Of a stretch of DNA of 64,000 nucleotides, positions 33,658 through 42,941 are shown one piece after another. The stretch comes from Algicoccus sp048820935 (GTDB lineage: Bacteria > Pseudomonadota > Gammaproteobacteria > Burkholderiales > Burkholderiaceae_B): positions 1-64,000 of the forward strand of contig NZ_JBMERD010000002.1 of NCBI RefSeq assembly GCF_048820935.1, written 5' to 3'. The notes under the pieces were generated by a model that worked only from the letters and a program-made list of their open reading frames with translations, searched no databases and was not told the origin of the DNA. Numbering within the stretch: the first letter of the stretch is position 1; each line of letters begins with the position of its first letter. The position numbers and the translations under genes are program-made.

Positions 33658-35187
33658 TTACAGGGGTGTATCAAGTCCGTTTTGGACTTGTTCGGCCGCG
33701 CGCAAGACAGCGCGCGCCTTCACTTCTGTTTCCATCCATTCTTTTTCAGGGTCGGAGTCTGCGACAACGCCGGCCGCAGCTTGTACGTACAACATGCCAT
33801 CCTGAATAATGCCCGTGCGAATCGCAATCGCCACATCCATCTCTTGGCCGTAACTCAGATAGCCTGCGGCGCCACCATAAATGCCTCTACGCACAGGTTC
33901 GAGTTCGTCGATCAGTTCCATCGCACGCACTTTCGGTGCGCCGGTGAGTGTGCCGGCTGGGAAGGTCGCGCGTAACACGTCCATGTTGCTCATTTCAGGG
34001 GCAAGGACGCCCGTGACATTGGAGACTAGGTGCATGACATGGGAGTAACGCTCAATGATCATGGTGTCTGTGACTTTGACAGAACCAATTTTGGCAACAC
34101 GTCCAACGTCATTGCGTGCCAAGTCAATCAACATGACATGCTCGGCGACTTCTTTGGGGTCGGCTTGTAACTCAGCAGCCAGTGCGGCATCTTCTTCAGG
34201 TGTGCCACCACGTTTACGAGTGCCCGCTAAGGGGCGAATTGTGATGAGTGTTTCGGGCTCTAAAGCATCTTCTTGCCCTGCCACGCGTTCCTGGCGTACG
34301 AGAATTTCAGGGGAGGCACCCACCACCTGAAAATCACCAAAGTTCCAGAAATACATGTAAGGCGAGGGGTTCAGAGAACGTAGTGCACGGTATAACGACA
34401 AGGGGGAATCACTGAATGGCTTAGCAATCACTTGTCCGACTTGAACTTGCATGAGGTCGCCCGCCTCAATATGTGCTTTGGCGGTGCGCACGGCTTCCAG
34501 GTAGTCTTCTTTTTGGAAGCTGCGAATTTCCTGAGTCTGTGTGCTGGCCTGGCTGTAAGGCGTGTCCACAGGTTTGCGCAGACGAATGCGCAGATCCCGC
34601 AAACGACTCTGTGTTTTACTGAATGCTTCGGGCTGCGAAGGATCGGCATAAACAATCAGATAGATTTTGCCGGCCACGTTATCTACGATGACGAGCTCAT
34701 CAACATGCAGCAAAAGGATGTCTGGGGGACCTTCGCCCATCCCTTGAGGATACGGTTTGGTCGGTGCGCCAAGTCGCGGTTCAATGTGGCGTACGGTATC
34801 GTAGCCGAAGTAACCTGCGAGGCCACCTGCAAAACGGGGCATCCCGGGTCTGAGGGCGACTTTAAAGCGTTTTTGATAGGACTCGATAAAGCTCAGTGGG
34901 TCGCCTTCATGAGTCTCAACGATTTTGTCATCGGTGAGGACTTCGGTGACTTGGCCGCGTGAACGAATAATCGTGCGTGCAGGCAGTGCGATAAATGAGT
35001 AGCGTCCAAAACGTTCGCCACCCATGACCGATTCCATCAGGCTGGTGTAGCGTCCGCCGTTAGGGCCAGAGTGGGCGAGTTTTAAGTAGATGGCCAGAGG
35101 GGTATCCAGATCCGCGTAGGTCTCGCTGATGAGAGGAATCCGGTTGTAACCTTGTGCAGCTAGTGCGTTGAATTCAATTTCAGTCAT
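33658..35187 (-). CDS. trpE: Anthranilate synthase component I
   Basis: Enzyme of 509 residues that converts chorismate to anthranilate. The N-terminal feedback element is visible (YNRIPLISETYADLDTPL, with the LLES-like segment altered to SLMESVMGG), and the chorismate-binding core has IRPLAGTRKRGGTPEED, EHVMLIDLARNDVGRVA and GTLTGAPKVRAMELIDELE. Trp inhibition of the enzyme is expected from the family. The gene is preceded by trpL and an attenuator and stands 19 bases after no other gene on its strand except gph further upstream. Confidence 0.97.
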   Translation of the reverse strand: MTEIEFNALAAQGYNRIPLISETYADLDTPLAIYLKLAHSGPNGGRYTSLMESVMGGERFGRYSFIALPARTIIRSRGQVTEVLTDDKIVETHEGDPLSFIESYQKRFKVALRPGMPRFAGGLAGYFGYDTVRHIEPRLGAPTKPYPQGMGEGPPDILLLHVDELVIVDNVAGKIYLIVYADPSQPEAFSKTQSRLRDLRIRLRKPVDTPYSQASTQTQEIRSFQKEDYLEAVRTAKAHIEAGDLMQVQVGQVIAKPFSDSPLSLYRALRSLNPSPYMYFWNFGDFQVVGASPEILVRQERVAGQEDALEPETLITIRPLAGTRKRGGTPEEDAALAAELQADPKEVAEHVMLIDLARNDVGRVAKIGSVKVTDTMIIERYSHVMHLVSNVTGVLAPEMSNMDVLRATFPAGTLTGAPKVRAMELIDELEPVRRGIYGGAAGYLSYGQEMDVAIAIRTGIIQDGMLYVQAAAGVVADSDPEKEWMETEVKARAVLRAAEQVQNGLDTPL

Positions 35188-35260
35188 GATGTTTGCCGAA
35201 TAATGGGTTGTTCTGAAAATCGGGCTAAATCACCAAAGCGTTGTCTCAAGTTTGTGCAAG

Positions 35261-35291
35261 AAAAAAGCCCGACCATGCGTGGGGCGGGCTT
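35261..35291 (-). terminator. trp attenuator terminator
   Basis: On the minus strand the stem AAGCCCG/CGGGCTT is followed by TTTTTTC. It lies about 55 bases after the trpL stop and about 75 bases before trpE, the expected place for an attenuator. When tryptophan is scarce, stalling at the trpL Trp codons would favour a competing fold and read-through. Confidence 0.88.
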
Positions 35292-35343
35292 CTCTGACAA
35301 AATGTTGTGATCAGTCAAACTGTGAACGGCAACAAGCAGCACC

Positions 35344-35415
35344 CTACCCTTGGGATGAGCGCCACCAGCGCCAATTCGCGCTTTGTTTGTTGAGCACAAC
35401 AGTCTTCGAATACAT
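35344..35415 (-). CDS. trpL: trp operon leader peptide
   Basis: A 23-codon ORF starting MYSKTVVLNKQ and carrying three tryptophans within four residues, in NWRWWR, before the stop. Such Trp-codon clustering directly before a terminator and trpE is the hallmark of ribosome-mediated attenuation. The ribosome-binding site is weak (GAG seven to twelve bases upstream). The peptide starts 20 bases after the gph stop, so it would also govern transcription arriving from rpe-gph. Confidence 0.9.
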   Translation of the reverse strand: MYSKTVVLNKQSANWRWWRSSQG

Positions 35416-35435
35416 TGTTATTTCAAACTCTTTGT

Positions 35436-36140
35436 TTATGAATAATGCTGTCTGATCCAGCTTATCGCATCGACCAGCGTTTGTACTATACCATCGACTG
35501 GTAGTTTGTCGACAGTCATCCCTTCTCGATAACCATATGGAACAGCAAGCACCGGACAACCTGCATCACGTGCCGCCAGTGCATCATTCATCGAGTCACC
35601 AATGAATAGCGCTTCAGCAGGCGCCACACCGAGGTTTTGGCAGGCATAGAGAACAGGTTCTGGATCCGGCTTGCGAGTCTCGCAAGTGTCGCCACTGACC
35701 ACCACGTCCATGTATTGATCGAGCTTTGTTTTTGCGAGCAAGTCGTGTGTGAAGACCGCTGGTTTATTGGTGACTACAGCAAGGCGTAAATTCAATTGTT
35801 GAAACGCTTTAAGCCCTTCGAGCACACCCGGGTAGATCGTGGTTCTCAAACCGTTGTAACGGGTGTATTGCTTAACGAACGCTTTGCGTGCGGTCTCTAA
35901 TCGCGTTTCGTCCAATGTTTGGGAGGATGAATCTGCCAGTAAGGTTTGTCGAATCAGGTGGTCAGCCCCTTTGCCCACAAAGGATGTGATGAGATCCAGT
36001 GGTAAGGCAGATAACCCGAGGTCTTTACGCATTGCGTTGGCTGCGTCGGCCAGATCTGGGATGGAATCAACCAATGTGCCATCCAGATCCAACAAAACCG
36101 CTTTTAATGCAGGGCGGGTGTGAGACATGGTTTCAGACAT
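35436..36140 (-). CDS. gph: Phosphoglycolate phosphatase
   Basis: HAD-superfamily phosphatase of 234 residues. Motif I is LLDLDGTLVDSIPDL, motif II VTNKPA, and motif III GDSMNDALAARDAGCP. Gph removes 2-phosphoglycolate formed from oxidative DNA damage or oxygenase reactions. It lies 11 bases after rpe and just before trpL, the usual rpe-gph-trp order of betaproteobacteria. A second ATG four codons in is possible. Confidence 0.92.
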   Translation of the reverse strand: MSETMSHTRPALKAVLLDLDGTLVDSIPDLADAANAMRKDLGLSALPLDLITSFVGKGADHLIRQTLLADSSSQTLDETRLETARKAFVKQYTRYNGLRTTIYPGVLEGLKAFQQLNLRLAVVTNKPAVFTHDLLAKTKLDQYMDVVVSGDTCETRKPDPEPVLYACQNLGVAPAEALFIGDSMNDALAARDAGCPVLAVPYGYREGMTVDKLPVDGIVQTLVDAISWIRQHYS

Positions 36141-36151
36141 TTGTGTTTGAC

Positions 36152-36871
36152 CTAAGCGTTTCGGGTATCGGCATCGACGCGTGCAATTTCAGCACGCATT
36201 TGATCAATCACTGATTTGTAATCGGGCTGGCCAAAGATCGCTGATCCAGCCACAAAGGCATTGGCCCCCGCTTGGCGTACACGACCAATGTTGTCGATTT
36301 TGATGCCGCCGTCGACTTCAATGTCGATGGACTGCCCACCTTGGGCAATGTGCGCATCGACGCGTTGGCGAACCTGTCGAATCTTATCAAGCGTACCCTC
36401 TAAGAACGATTGACCTCCGAACCCAGGGTTGACCGACATGAGGAGCACGATGTCCAGTTTATCCATCACATGATCAAGCCAGTGCACAGATGAAGCTGGA
36501 TTGAGCACTAGACCCGCCCGACAGCCGTGATCGCGGATCATGGCCAGAGTGCGATCCGGATGACGTGAGGCTTCTGGGTGAAAGGTCATGATGTTGGCCC
36601 CTGCTTTTGCAAACGGCTCAACCAGACTGTCAACCGGTTCAACCATTAGGTGAACATCGATGACGGCATCTGTTAATGGTCGGATGGCTTCGCAAACCAA
36701 AGGTCCAATGGTTAGATTCGGGACATAATGGTTGTCCATCACATCGAAATGGATCCAGTCGGCGCCAGCGTCAAGTACTTGCGTGACTTCATCGCCGAGT
36801 CTGGCAAAGTCAGCCGATAAAATACTGGGTGCGATTTTGATGGAAGCGTCAGGTTGTTTGATATCTGGCAT
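36152..36871 (-). CDS. rpe: Ribulose-phosphate 3-epimerase
   Basis: TIM-barrel metalloenzyme of 239 residues that interconverts ribulose 5-phosphate and xylulose 5-phosphate. IAPSILSADFARLGDEV, the metal histidines in HFDVMDNHYVPN and HLMV, VNPGFGGQSF and EVDGGIK are typical. An in-frame ATG at 36904 is possible; the start at 36871 leaves a short N-terminal extension of about 12 residues before the conserved core, and neither start has a clear ribosome-binding site. Confidence 0.95.
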   Translation of the reverse strand: MPDIKQPDASIKIAPSILSADFARLGDEVTQVLDAGADWIHFDVMDNHYVPNLTIGPLVCEAIRPLTDAVIDVHLMVEPVDSLVEPFAKAGANIMTFHPEASRHPDRTLAMIRDHGCRAGLVLNPASSVHWLDHVMDKLDIVLLMSVNPGFGGQSFLEGTLDKIRQVRQRVDAHIAQGGQSIDIEVDGGIKIDNIGRVRQAGANAFVAGSAIFGQPDYKSVIDQMRAEIARVDADTRNA

Positions 36872-36991
36872 GATGACATGAATTCGTTGCAGTAAAAGGG
36901 TCATTATCGCAGGCTGCGATCCATCTGGTCGAATAAAGGACGCTGAACTGCGTTGTGACGATCTGCATAGTGGTTGTTTTGGGAGTTGACA

Positions 36992-37366
36992 TTGAAGAAC
37001 TTTGAGCTTGAAGTTGAGGTTCAGGCGCAGTACTCAGCCGAGCACTCGGAACCCGATCAAGGGCGTTACTTTTTTGCTTATACGGTGCGCATCACCAATA
37101 TCGGTCGGGAGCCTGCGCAGGTGATTAGCCGTCACTGGATCATTACGGATGGGCATAATCAACAAGAAGAAGTGAAGGGCTTGGGCGTGGTTGGACAGCA
37201 GCCGTTAATCGAACCTGGCAAGACGTTTGAATATACGAGTGGGTGTCCATTGTCGACACCTGTGGGTACGATGCAGGGCTCTTTTCTGGCAGTCGGTCTG
37301 GATGGAGAGCCGTTTTGGGTGCCGATCGACGAGTTTGCATTGATGATGTCGAGAATGTTGCATTAA
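36992..37366 (+). CDS. apaG: ApaG family protein
   Basis: Small beta-sandwich protein of about 124 residues. Typical segments are RYFFAYTVRITNIG, ISRHWIITDG, VVGQQPLIEPG, YTSGCPL and GTMQGSF. Its biochemical role is uncertain; in enterobacteria it is linked to cobalt and magnesium resistance and to the apaH locus. No ATG is available. The TTG at 36992, six bases after GGGAG, gives the family N-terminus (KNFELEV). It is divergent from rpe. Confidence 0.9.
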   Translation: MKNFELEVEVQAQYSAEHSEPDQGRYFFAYTVRITNIGREPAQVISRHWIITDGHNQQEEVKGLGVVGQQPLIEPGKTFEYTSGCPLSTPVGTMQGSFLAVGLDGEPFWVPIDEFALMMSRMLH

Positions 37367-37496
37367 GCATCTGAAATTATCTTGTAGAAAAGTGTGCGTT
37401 TGCCTGGGTTTCTTCACGATCGAAGGGCTGCCGGGCGTATGATGGGCGCTGTGAGTGATTCCCCTGTGGCCTATCAATGTAGAGAGTGGGTGTTGG

Positions 37497-38795
37497 ATGA
37501 AAAAGCAAAACACGGTGATGTGGTGGTTCTCGCTGGGTCTGGCTGTTCTGATGGCGGGTTGTACGACGTCTGAGCGGCCTGGCGTGTTGCCTGGTGATGA
37601 GCCCGTCGCGGCTGATGAGAAGTTTAGGGTCGTGCCTTTGTCGAGTTTGCCTGAAACCAAGCCACGCGCTTTGTCGGGTCGTTATGTGGAAGTGGCTTGG
37701 AATACCTTGCCAGGTTGGCAGGGCGATGATTTGCAGGGGTATTGGATTAATTTTCTGCGTAATTGCCAAGGTTTGATGCGTCCTACGAGCGGTAATGTGA
37801 GTGTGCCTGCTCGGGCTGCGCCACGCGCATGGCATGCGGTCTGTGTTGCTGCACTAGATTCCTCAAAAGCACCCGCGCCCAATGATGCGGGTGCCATCCG
37901 CAAGTTTCTGCAAACCTATTTAACGCCGTGGCGCTTGGATACTGCGGATCAGCGTCAAGCGGATGGCATGGTCACGGGTTATTACGAGCCCATCGTGGAA
38001 GGTTCACGTAAGCGTCAGGGCAAGTATCAATGGCCTTTGTATGGCGTGCCGGAGAACCTTTTAAATATTGAATTGGGTGATCTATATCCAGAGCTTGCTG
38101 GCAAGCGTGTACGTGGCAAAGTGGTTGGCAATCGTGTCGTGCCGTATGACAGTCGTGCTCAACTCGCTAAATCTGACGACAACTTGCCCGTGATTGTGTG
38201 GTTAGATGATCCGGTGGACAATTTCTTCTTGCAGGTACAGGGTTCAGGACGCGTTCATCTTGCCGATGGCCCTGATGCCGGTCAAACCATTCGTTTGGCG
38301 TATGCCAACCACAATGGCCATCCCTATAAATCGATTGGGCGTTGGTTAGCCGATCAGGGTGAATTGCCTATTAATCAGGCTTCGATGCAGAATATCCGAG
38401 CTTGGGCAAAGAAAAATCCAAGTCGTACACAAGAGATGTTGAACGCGAATCCGGGTGTGGTGTTTTTCCGTGAAGAGGCGATTGCCGATGCACAGCAAGG
38501 CCCTAAGGGTGCTTATGGCGTTCATTTGGGTGCACAGCGCGCGATTGCCGTAGACCCAACCTTTGTGCCACTGGGCACACCGGTTTATTTAACGACAACC
38601 ATGCCAGCGAGCAATCAGCCACTCCAAAAAATGGTGTTTGCCCAAGATACGGGTGCGGCTATTAAAGGCGCTGCGCGAGCAGACTTCTATTGGGGATCCG
38701 GCCAACAAGCGGGTGAGACCGCAGGTCGTATGAAACAGCGCGGACAGATGTGGCTACTTTGGCCTAAATCTGCCGGGGAGCCGTCAGCCCGATGA
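37497..38795 (+). CDS. mltA: Membrane-bound lytic murein transglycosylase A
   Basis: Outer-membrane lipoprotein of 432 residues that cleaves peptidoglycan. The lipobox is VLMAGC (Cys at about residue 21). The MltA barrel shows MVTGYYEPIVEGSRK, VPYDSRAQL, VQGSGRVHL and the C-terminal 3D-like region VDPTFVPLGTPVYL and QDTGAAIKGAARADFYWG, with the catalytic aspartates. The frame is open upstream, but the ATG at 37497 gives the lipoprotein signal. It overlaps the next gene by four bases. Confidence 0.94.
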   Translation: MKKQNTVMWWFSLGLAVLMAGCTTSERPGVLPGDEPVAADEKFRVVPLSSLPETKPRALSGRYVEVAWNTLPGWQGDDLQGYWINFLRNCQGLMRPTSGNVSVPARAAPRAWHAVCVAALDSSKAPAPNDAGAIRKFLQTYLTPWRLDTADQRQADGMVTGYYEPIVEGSRKRQGKYQWPLYGVPENLLNIELGDLYPELAGKRVRGKVVGNRVVPYDSRAQLAKSDDNLPVIVWLDDPVDNFFLQVQGSGRVHLADGPDAGQTIRLAYANHNGHPYKSIGRWLADQGELPINQASMQNIRAWAKKNPSRTQEMLNANPGVVFFREEAIADAQQGPKGAYGVHLGAQRAIAVDPTFVPLGTPVYLTTTMPASNQPLQKMVFAQDTGAAIKGAARADFYWGSGQQAGETAGRMKQRGQMWLLWPKSAGEPSAR

Positions 38796-39976
38796 AAAAA
38801 CATTCAATCGTTGTCTGTGGAGCTGGCCTTGCTGGCATGAGTATGGCGCTTGATCTCGCGAAGCGAGGCGTGCATGATTTGCTGTTGCTGGGGCCACCTG
38901 TCCCTGTGGCTGAACAAGGTCCAGATGATTTTGGCCTGCGAGTGTATGCCATCTCCAAAGCCAGTCAAGCGTATTTACAGCGTTTAGGTGTTTGGGACAT
39001 GATTCCTGAACAACGTCTAACCCCAGTCGATGCTATGGAGATTTTTGGGGATGCGTTTGGCGCGGTGCATTTACGCGCTTGGCAAGCGGCACGACAGGAA
39101 CTCAACTGGATTGTTGAGTCCGTTCAGATTGAGCGTGTTTTGATTCAAGCTTTGCGGTTTCACGGCGTGCATTGGATACACGACACCCTAGAGACATTTC
39201 GTCATCGAGTGGGTCAGACGCGCGGTGGTCAAACCATCCAAGCCGATTTGTGGATTGGTGCCGATGGGACAAACTCCACCTTGCGTCAGCAAGCAGGTAT
39301 TGCGCTCGTGGACAGTCCTTATGATGCGACTGGAGTCGTTGGCCACCTAACTTGTGAAAAGCCTCACCAAGGTGTTGCTTTGCAATGGTTTCAGAAAGAC
39401 ATGGTGCTGGCTTTATTACCGCTGCCCGATACGTCTGCCGGTCATCAGGTGTCGATGGTCTGGGCGGCAACGCGTCAAGCCGCGCGTGATCTATTAGCCC
39501 TACCAGAAGACGAACAAGCGCAGTTTTTGCAAACGCATCTAGGTGAAATCAGTCGTGGACGCTTGGGTCAACTCACGTTGAATTCGATCGTCAGGGGATT
39601 TGATCTGACACTTGCGCGCTCTGACATGATTGGTGATGGGGTGGCGTTGATTGGGGATGCGGCCCATCGGGTGCACCCTTTGGCGGGTCAAGGGTTGAAT
39701 CTGGGGCTATCAGATGCCAGAGTTTTAGGCGAATTAGTCACTGGACGTGAACTTTTCTTTGATGCCGGTGATCCAACGTTATTACGTCGATATCGTCGTG
39801 CCCGGGCCAAGGATATTCTAGAAATGCAATTGCTCACAGATGGTCTTAAAAGGCTGTTTGATCTAGAGTTGCCCGGTGCGCGCTGGATTCGTAATGCGGG
39901 TATGGCCATGGTCGATCGCTTGCCGCCGGTGAAACGAATCCTGATTGAAGCGGCAACCCGCACACCTACTCAGTAA
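38792..39976 (+). CDS. UbiH/UbiF/VisC-family FAD-dependent monooxygenase
   Basis: Flavoprotein of 394 residues. The FAD-binding start is VVCGAGLAGMSMALDLAKRG, the middle motif WIGADGTNSTLRQQAGI, and the family signature GDAAHRVHPLAGQGLNLGLSDA. Members hydroxylate ubiquinone precursors; which ring position is attacked cannot be read from sequence. It is coupled to mltA by a four-base overlap and followed by dsbC. Confidence 0.9.
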   Translation: MKKHSIVVCGAGLAGMSMALDLAKRGVHDLLLLGPPVPVAEQGPDDFGLRVYAISKASQAYLQRLGVWDMIPEQRLTPVDAMEIFGDAFGAVHLRAWQAARQELNWIVESVQIERVLIQALRFHGVHWIHDTLETFRHRVGQTRGGQTIQADLWIGADGTNSTLRQQAGIALVDSPYDATGVVGHLTCEKPHQGVALQWFQKDMVLALLPLPDTSAGHQVSMVWAATRQAARDLLALPEDEQAQFLQTHLGEISRGRLGQLTLNSIVRGFDLTLARSDMIGDGVALIGDAAHRVHPLAGQGLNLGLSDARVLGELVTGRELFFDAGDPTLLRRYRRARAKDILEMQLLTDGLKRLFDLELPGARWIRNAGMAMVDRLPPVKRILIEAATRTPTQ

Positions 39977-40024
39977 AGTCACCAGATAGAGGGTGGTTTG
40001 AGTTCAAATTTGGAGAGAATAAAC

Positions 40025-40828
40025 GTGTTATCCAGACTTTTAACGTTGCTCGCATTGGGCGTGGCATGGAATGTGCAAGCTCAGACAGCCCCTGCAACAG
40101 AGGTTGAGAAAGCTAACGACAAGGCACCGGCTGCTGAAGTCGCTAAAAGCGACGCAACGCCCAGCACTGATTCGGGTGCAACTTCTGCGAGCAATGATGG
40201 CATCGAAGCGACTGTGATGGATCGCTTTAAAGAGCGCTTTGGCAATGTGCCGATTAATCAGGTTCGTCAAACGCCTTTTAATTTGTTTGAAGTGCAAATG
40301 GGACAAACCATTGTCTACGTCGATGAAAACGTGCGATTTGTGATGGATGGTCATTTAATTGATGCAGAAAGTCGGCGCAACCTGACGCAAGAGCGCTTGG
40401 ATGATTTGGCAAAAATTGACTTTGAGGCCTTACCGTTTGAACTGGCCATTAAACAAGTGCGTGGTGATGGCTCACGTCGGATTGCTCTCTTTGAAGATCC
40501 AAACTGTGGTTATTGCAAACTCTTGCGTAAAAATATGGAAGGTATTGATAATCTGACTGTGTACACATTTTTGATGCCCATTTTATCGGCAGATTCCACC
40601 GATAAGGTTCGCGATGTCTGGTGTGCAGAGAACCCAGGTGTCGTCTGGGATGACTGGATGTTACGCAATCAAGTGCCTCAGAAAGCCGAATGTGATGCGC
40701 CCATTGCGCAGATGCTGGAAACAGGTCGGGATTTACTGGTGCAGGGCACACCGGCCATTTTCTTTGAAGATGGCTCACGGGTTCCAGGCGTGATTTCCAA
40801 AGAAGATTTGCTCGCAAAATTGCAGTAA
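40025..40828 (+). CDS. dsbC: Thiol:disulfide isomerase DsbC
   Basis: Periplasmic protein of 267 residues that reshuffles wrong disulfides. A short signal peptide (ending VQAQ) is followed by a low-complexity A/T/S/D stretch (about 22-60), the N-terminal dimerisation domain, and a thioredoxin domain with the active site NCGYC. A further cysteine pair (VWCAEN and KAECDAP) matches the structural disulfide of DsbC. The start is taken as the GTG at 40025 after GGAGAG; an upstream TTG would extend it by nine residues. Confidence 0.9.
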   Translation: MLSRLLTLLALGVAWNVQAQTAPATEVEKANDKAPAAEVAKSDATPSTDSGATSASNDGIEATVMDRFKERFGNVPINQVRQTPFNLFEVQMGQTIVYVDENVRFVMDGHLIDAESRRNLTQERLDDLAKIDFEALPFELAIKQVRGDGSRRIALFEDPNCGYCKLLRKNMEGIDNLTVYTFLMPILSADSTDKVRDVWCAENPGVVWDDWMLRNQVPQKAECDAPIAQMLETGRDLLVQGTPAIFFEDGSRVPGVISKEDLLAKLQ

Positions 40829-40875
40829 AACACAGACAATTTCAGAAAAATCTAACCCGAATGGGAGACAGAAAC

Positions 40876-41835
40876 ATGGCGGACACGCTCAAAATTGCCG
40901 TATTGGACGACTATCTTGAAGTTGCACAGGGCTTGGCGGACTGGGATCGACTTGAAGCGGAAATCACGTTTTTTAAAGATGTGATCGCACCTGAAGATCT
41001 GGCGCAGCGCCTAGCTGATTTTGATGTGGTGATTGCAATGCGTGAACGCTCGCGGTTTGATGCGGGTTTGATTGCGCAGCTGCCCAATCTCAAATTGCTG
41101 GTGAGTACTGGGGCGCGCAACGCCGCCATTGACATGCAAGCCTGTGAGAAGGCTGGGATTGAAGTGCGTTTTGCAGCGGGTTCGGGTTTGGGCAACAACG
41201 GCACTGCAGAGTTGGCGTGGGCACTTTTAATGGCACTCAATAAAGGTCTGGTGTCTGAAGTGAATAACTTGCGTGCTGGCTTATGGCAGACGCAGATGCC
41301 GCCTGTGCTTGCTAAGAAACGTCTAGGCATTGTGGGTCTAGGTAAACAAGGCCAGAAGCTTGCCCGCTACGGTCAGGCGTTTGAAATGGATGTGGTGGCG
41401 TGGAGCCCAAACCTCACCGATGAACGAGCTGCAGCAGCAGGCGTGACCCGCGTGAGTAAAGAAGAGCTGTTTTCAAGCTCGGATTTCATTAGCGTACATT
41501 TGGTCCTGAGTGAAACTACACAGCATGTGATTGATGCACAAGCTCTGGCTAGCATGAAGCCATCGGCCTATCTTATCAACACATCACGCGCTGGGCTGAT
41601 TGATACGGTTGCCTTAAAAGCGGCATTGGACGAAGGTCGTTTGGCCGGTGCTGGATTGGATGTTTTTGATGTTGAGCCCTTGCCAGTCGATGATCCATGG
41701 CGTCAAGTTCCGAACGCTTTACTCACACCACACATTGGTTATTCGAATACAGAGAATTTTGCGGCCTATTTCCCAAATGCGGTCGAGACGATTGCTGACT
41801 GGCAAGCGAGTCTTGGGTCTGTCTCTGACGCATGA
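40876..41835 (+). CDS. D-2-hydroxyacid dehydrogenase-family protein
   Basis: NAD-dependent enzyme of 319 residues. The Rossmann motif is LGIVGLGKQGQKLARYGQAF, followed by FISVHLVLSETTQHVI, the active Arg region LINTSRAGLID, and the catalytic E/H segments GAGLDVFDVEPLP and LLTPHIGYSN. The substrate may be a D-2-hydroxy acid such as glycerate or a longer acid; it is not SerA-length. The ATG at 40876 follows GGGAGA. It overlaps the next gene by four bases. Confidence 0.9.
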   Translation: MADTLKIAVLDDYLEVAQGLADWDRLEAEITFFKDVIAPEDLAQRLADFDVVIAMRERSRFDAGLIAQLPNLKLLVSTGARNAAIDMQACEKAGIEVRFAAGSGLGNNGTAELAWALLMALNKGLVSEVNNLRAGLWQTQMPPVLAKKRLGIVGLGKQGQKLARYGQAFEMDVVAWSPNLTDERAAAAGVTRVSKEELFSSSDFISVHLVLSETTQHVIDAQALASMKPSAYLINTSRAGLIDTVALKAALDEGRLAGAGLDVFDVEPLPVDDPWRQVPNALLTPHIGYSNTENFAAYFPNAVETIADWQASLGSVSDA

Positions 41836-42941
41836 GTGACGTTTTTTCTGCGCCACTACTAGTTCGTGTTCTGCTGCTGTTACTGCTTGCAGCAGCAGGC
41901 TATTTTCTGTCGGGCTTTGTGGTGCCAGTGCTCGCCGCACTGATTATGGGGTTTGCGTCATGGCCACTCTATGCGCGCTTACTTGAACGCTTGAATGGCA
42001 ACACGGTGCTGGCCGCCACGCTGGCGCTGCTGGCTGTGCTTGTGATTCTGATTGTGCCCCTTTCCATCGCGTTGTCTTATGCGGTTACAGAAGCCAGTCA
42101 TTTGGTGCGTTGGTTGCTGCAGGCGAACCGTCAAGGTATGTCAGCGCCAGCTTGGTTAGATGCCATCCCGTCGATGGGTCCGACCCTGTCGATGTATTGG
42201 AATGAGTATATTGGCGAGCCCCATGCGATCGGACGCTGGATTGAAGCGATCAGTGGTCAGCATATTGGCGAGGTCTATCGGGTTGCTGTGTCCGCAACCG
42301 GTAACGTGTTCCATTTGTCGCTATCAGTTCTCTTCATGCTGATTACGCTCTTCTTTATCTATAAAGATGGTGGTCGGTTGCGAGGTCAGCTGGATCTGGT
42401 GGGCGAGATGATTTTAGGAACCCGATGGCATCAGTTCTCCCGAATGGTGCCAGCCACGGTCTCTGCCACAGTCACTGGGATGGGTCTGATTGCGATCGGT
42501 GAAGGGGTCGTACTTGGGGTCGCTTATTGGGTTGCAGGTGTACCTAACCCGGTTCTACTGGGAGTGGTCACCGGGGTGATGGCATTGATTCCTGGGGGTG
42601 CGCCTCTGAGCTTTACACTCGTGTCTTTGTACCTAATCGGTTCGGGCAAGATTGTGGCGGGTATCGCCTTGTTTTTATGGGGTGCAATCGAACTCTTTAT
42701 TGTCGACAAAACCTTGCGCCCGAGATTGGTAGGCGGTCCGGTTAAATTGCCGTTTTTACCGACATTTTTCGGTTTAGTGGGTGGGGTTCAAACGATGGGT
42801 CTGGTTGGATTGTTTGTCGGACCCGTTCTCATGTCGTTATTGGTTGCTATTTGGCGTGAGTGGATTAACCATTTGCGGCAAACACGTTTAAAACCTGCGC
42901 ATGAGGCAGTCATCAAGTCAGATGACCATCGACCAGATTGA
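41832..42941 (+). CDS. AI-2E-family transporter (PerM-like)
   Basis: Integral membrane protein of 369 residues with about eight hydrophobic segments. Typical for the family are GFVVPVLAALIMGFASWPLY, the polar soluble section (about 90-150), IDKTLRPRLVGGPVKLPFLPTFFGLVGGV and VGPVLMSLL. Members export AI-2 or work as sodium-proton antiporters; the family name alone does not fix the substrate. The start overlaps the dehydrogenase gene, and the last 29 bases overlap the convergent LolD-like ATPase gene. Confidence 0.88.
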   Translation: MSDVFSAPLLVRVLLLLLLAAAGYFLSGFVVPVLAALIMGFASWPLYARLLERLNGNTVLAATLALLAVLVILIVPLSIALSYAVTEASHLVRWLLQANRQGMSAPAWLDAIPSMGPTLSMYWNEYIGEPHAIGRWIEAISGQHIGEVYRVAVSATGNVFHLSLSVLFMLITLFFIYKDGGRLRGQLDLVGEMILGTRWHQFSRMVPATVSATVTGMGLIAIGEGVVLGVAYWVAGVPNPVLLGVVTGVMALIPGGAPLSFTLVSLYLIGSGKIVAGIALFLWGAIELFIVDKTLRPRLVGGPVKLPFLPTFFGLVGGVQTMGLVGLFVGPVLMSLLVAIWREWINHLRQTRLKPAHEAVIKSDDHRPD

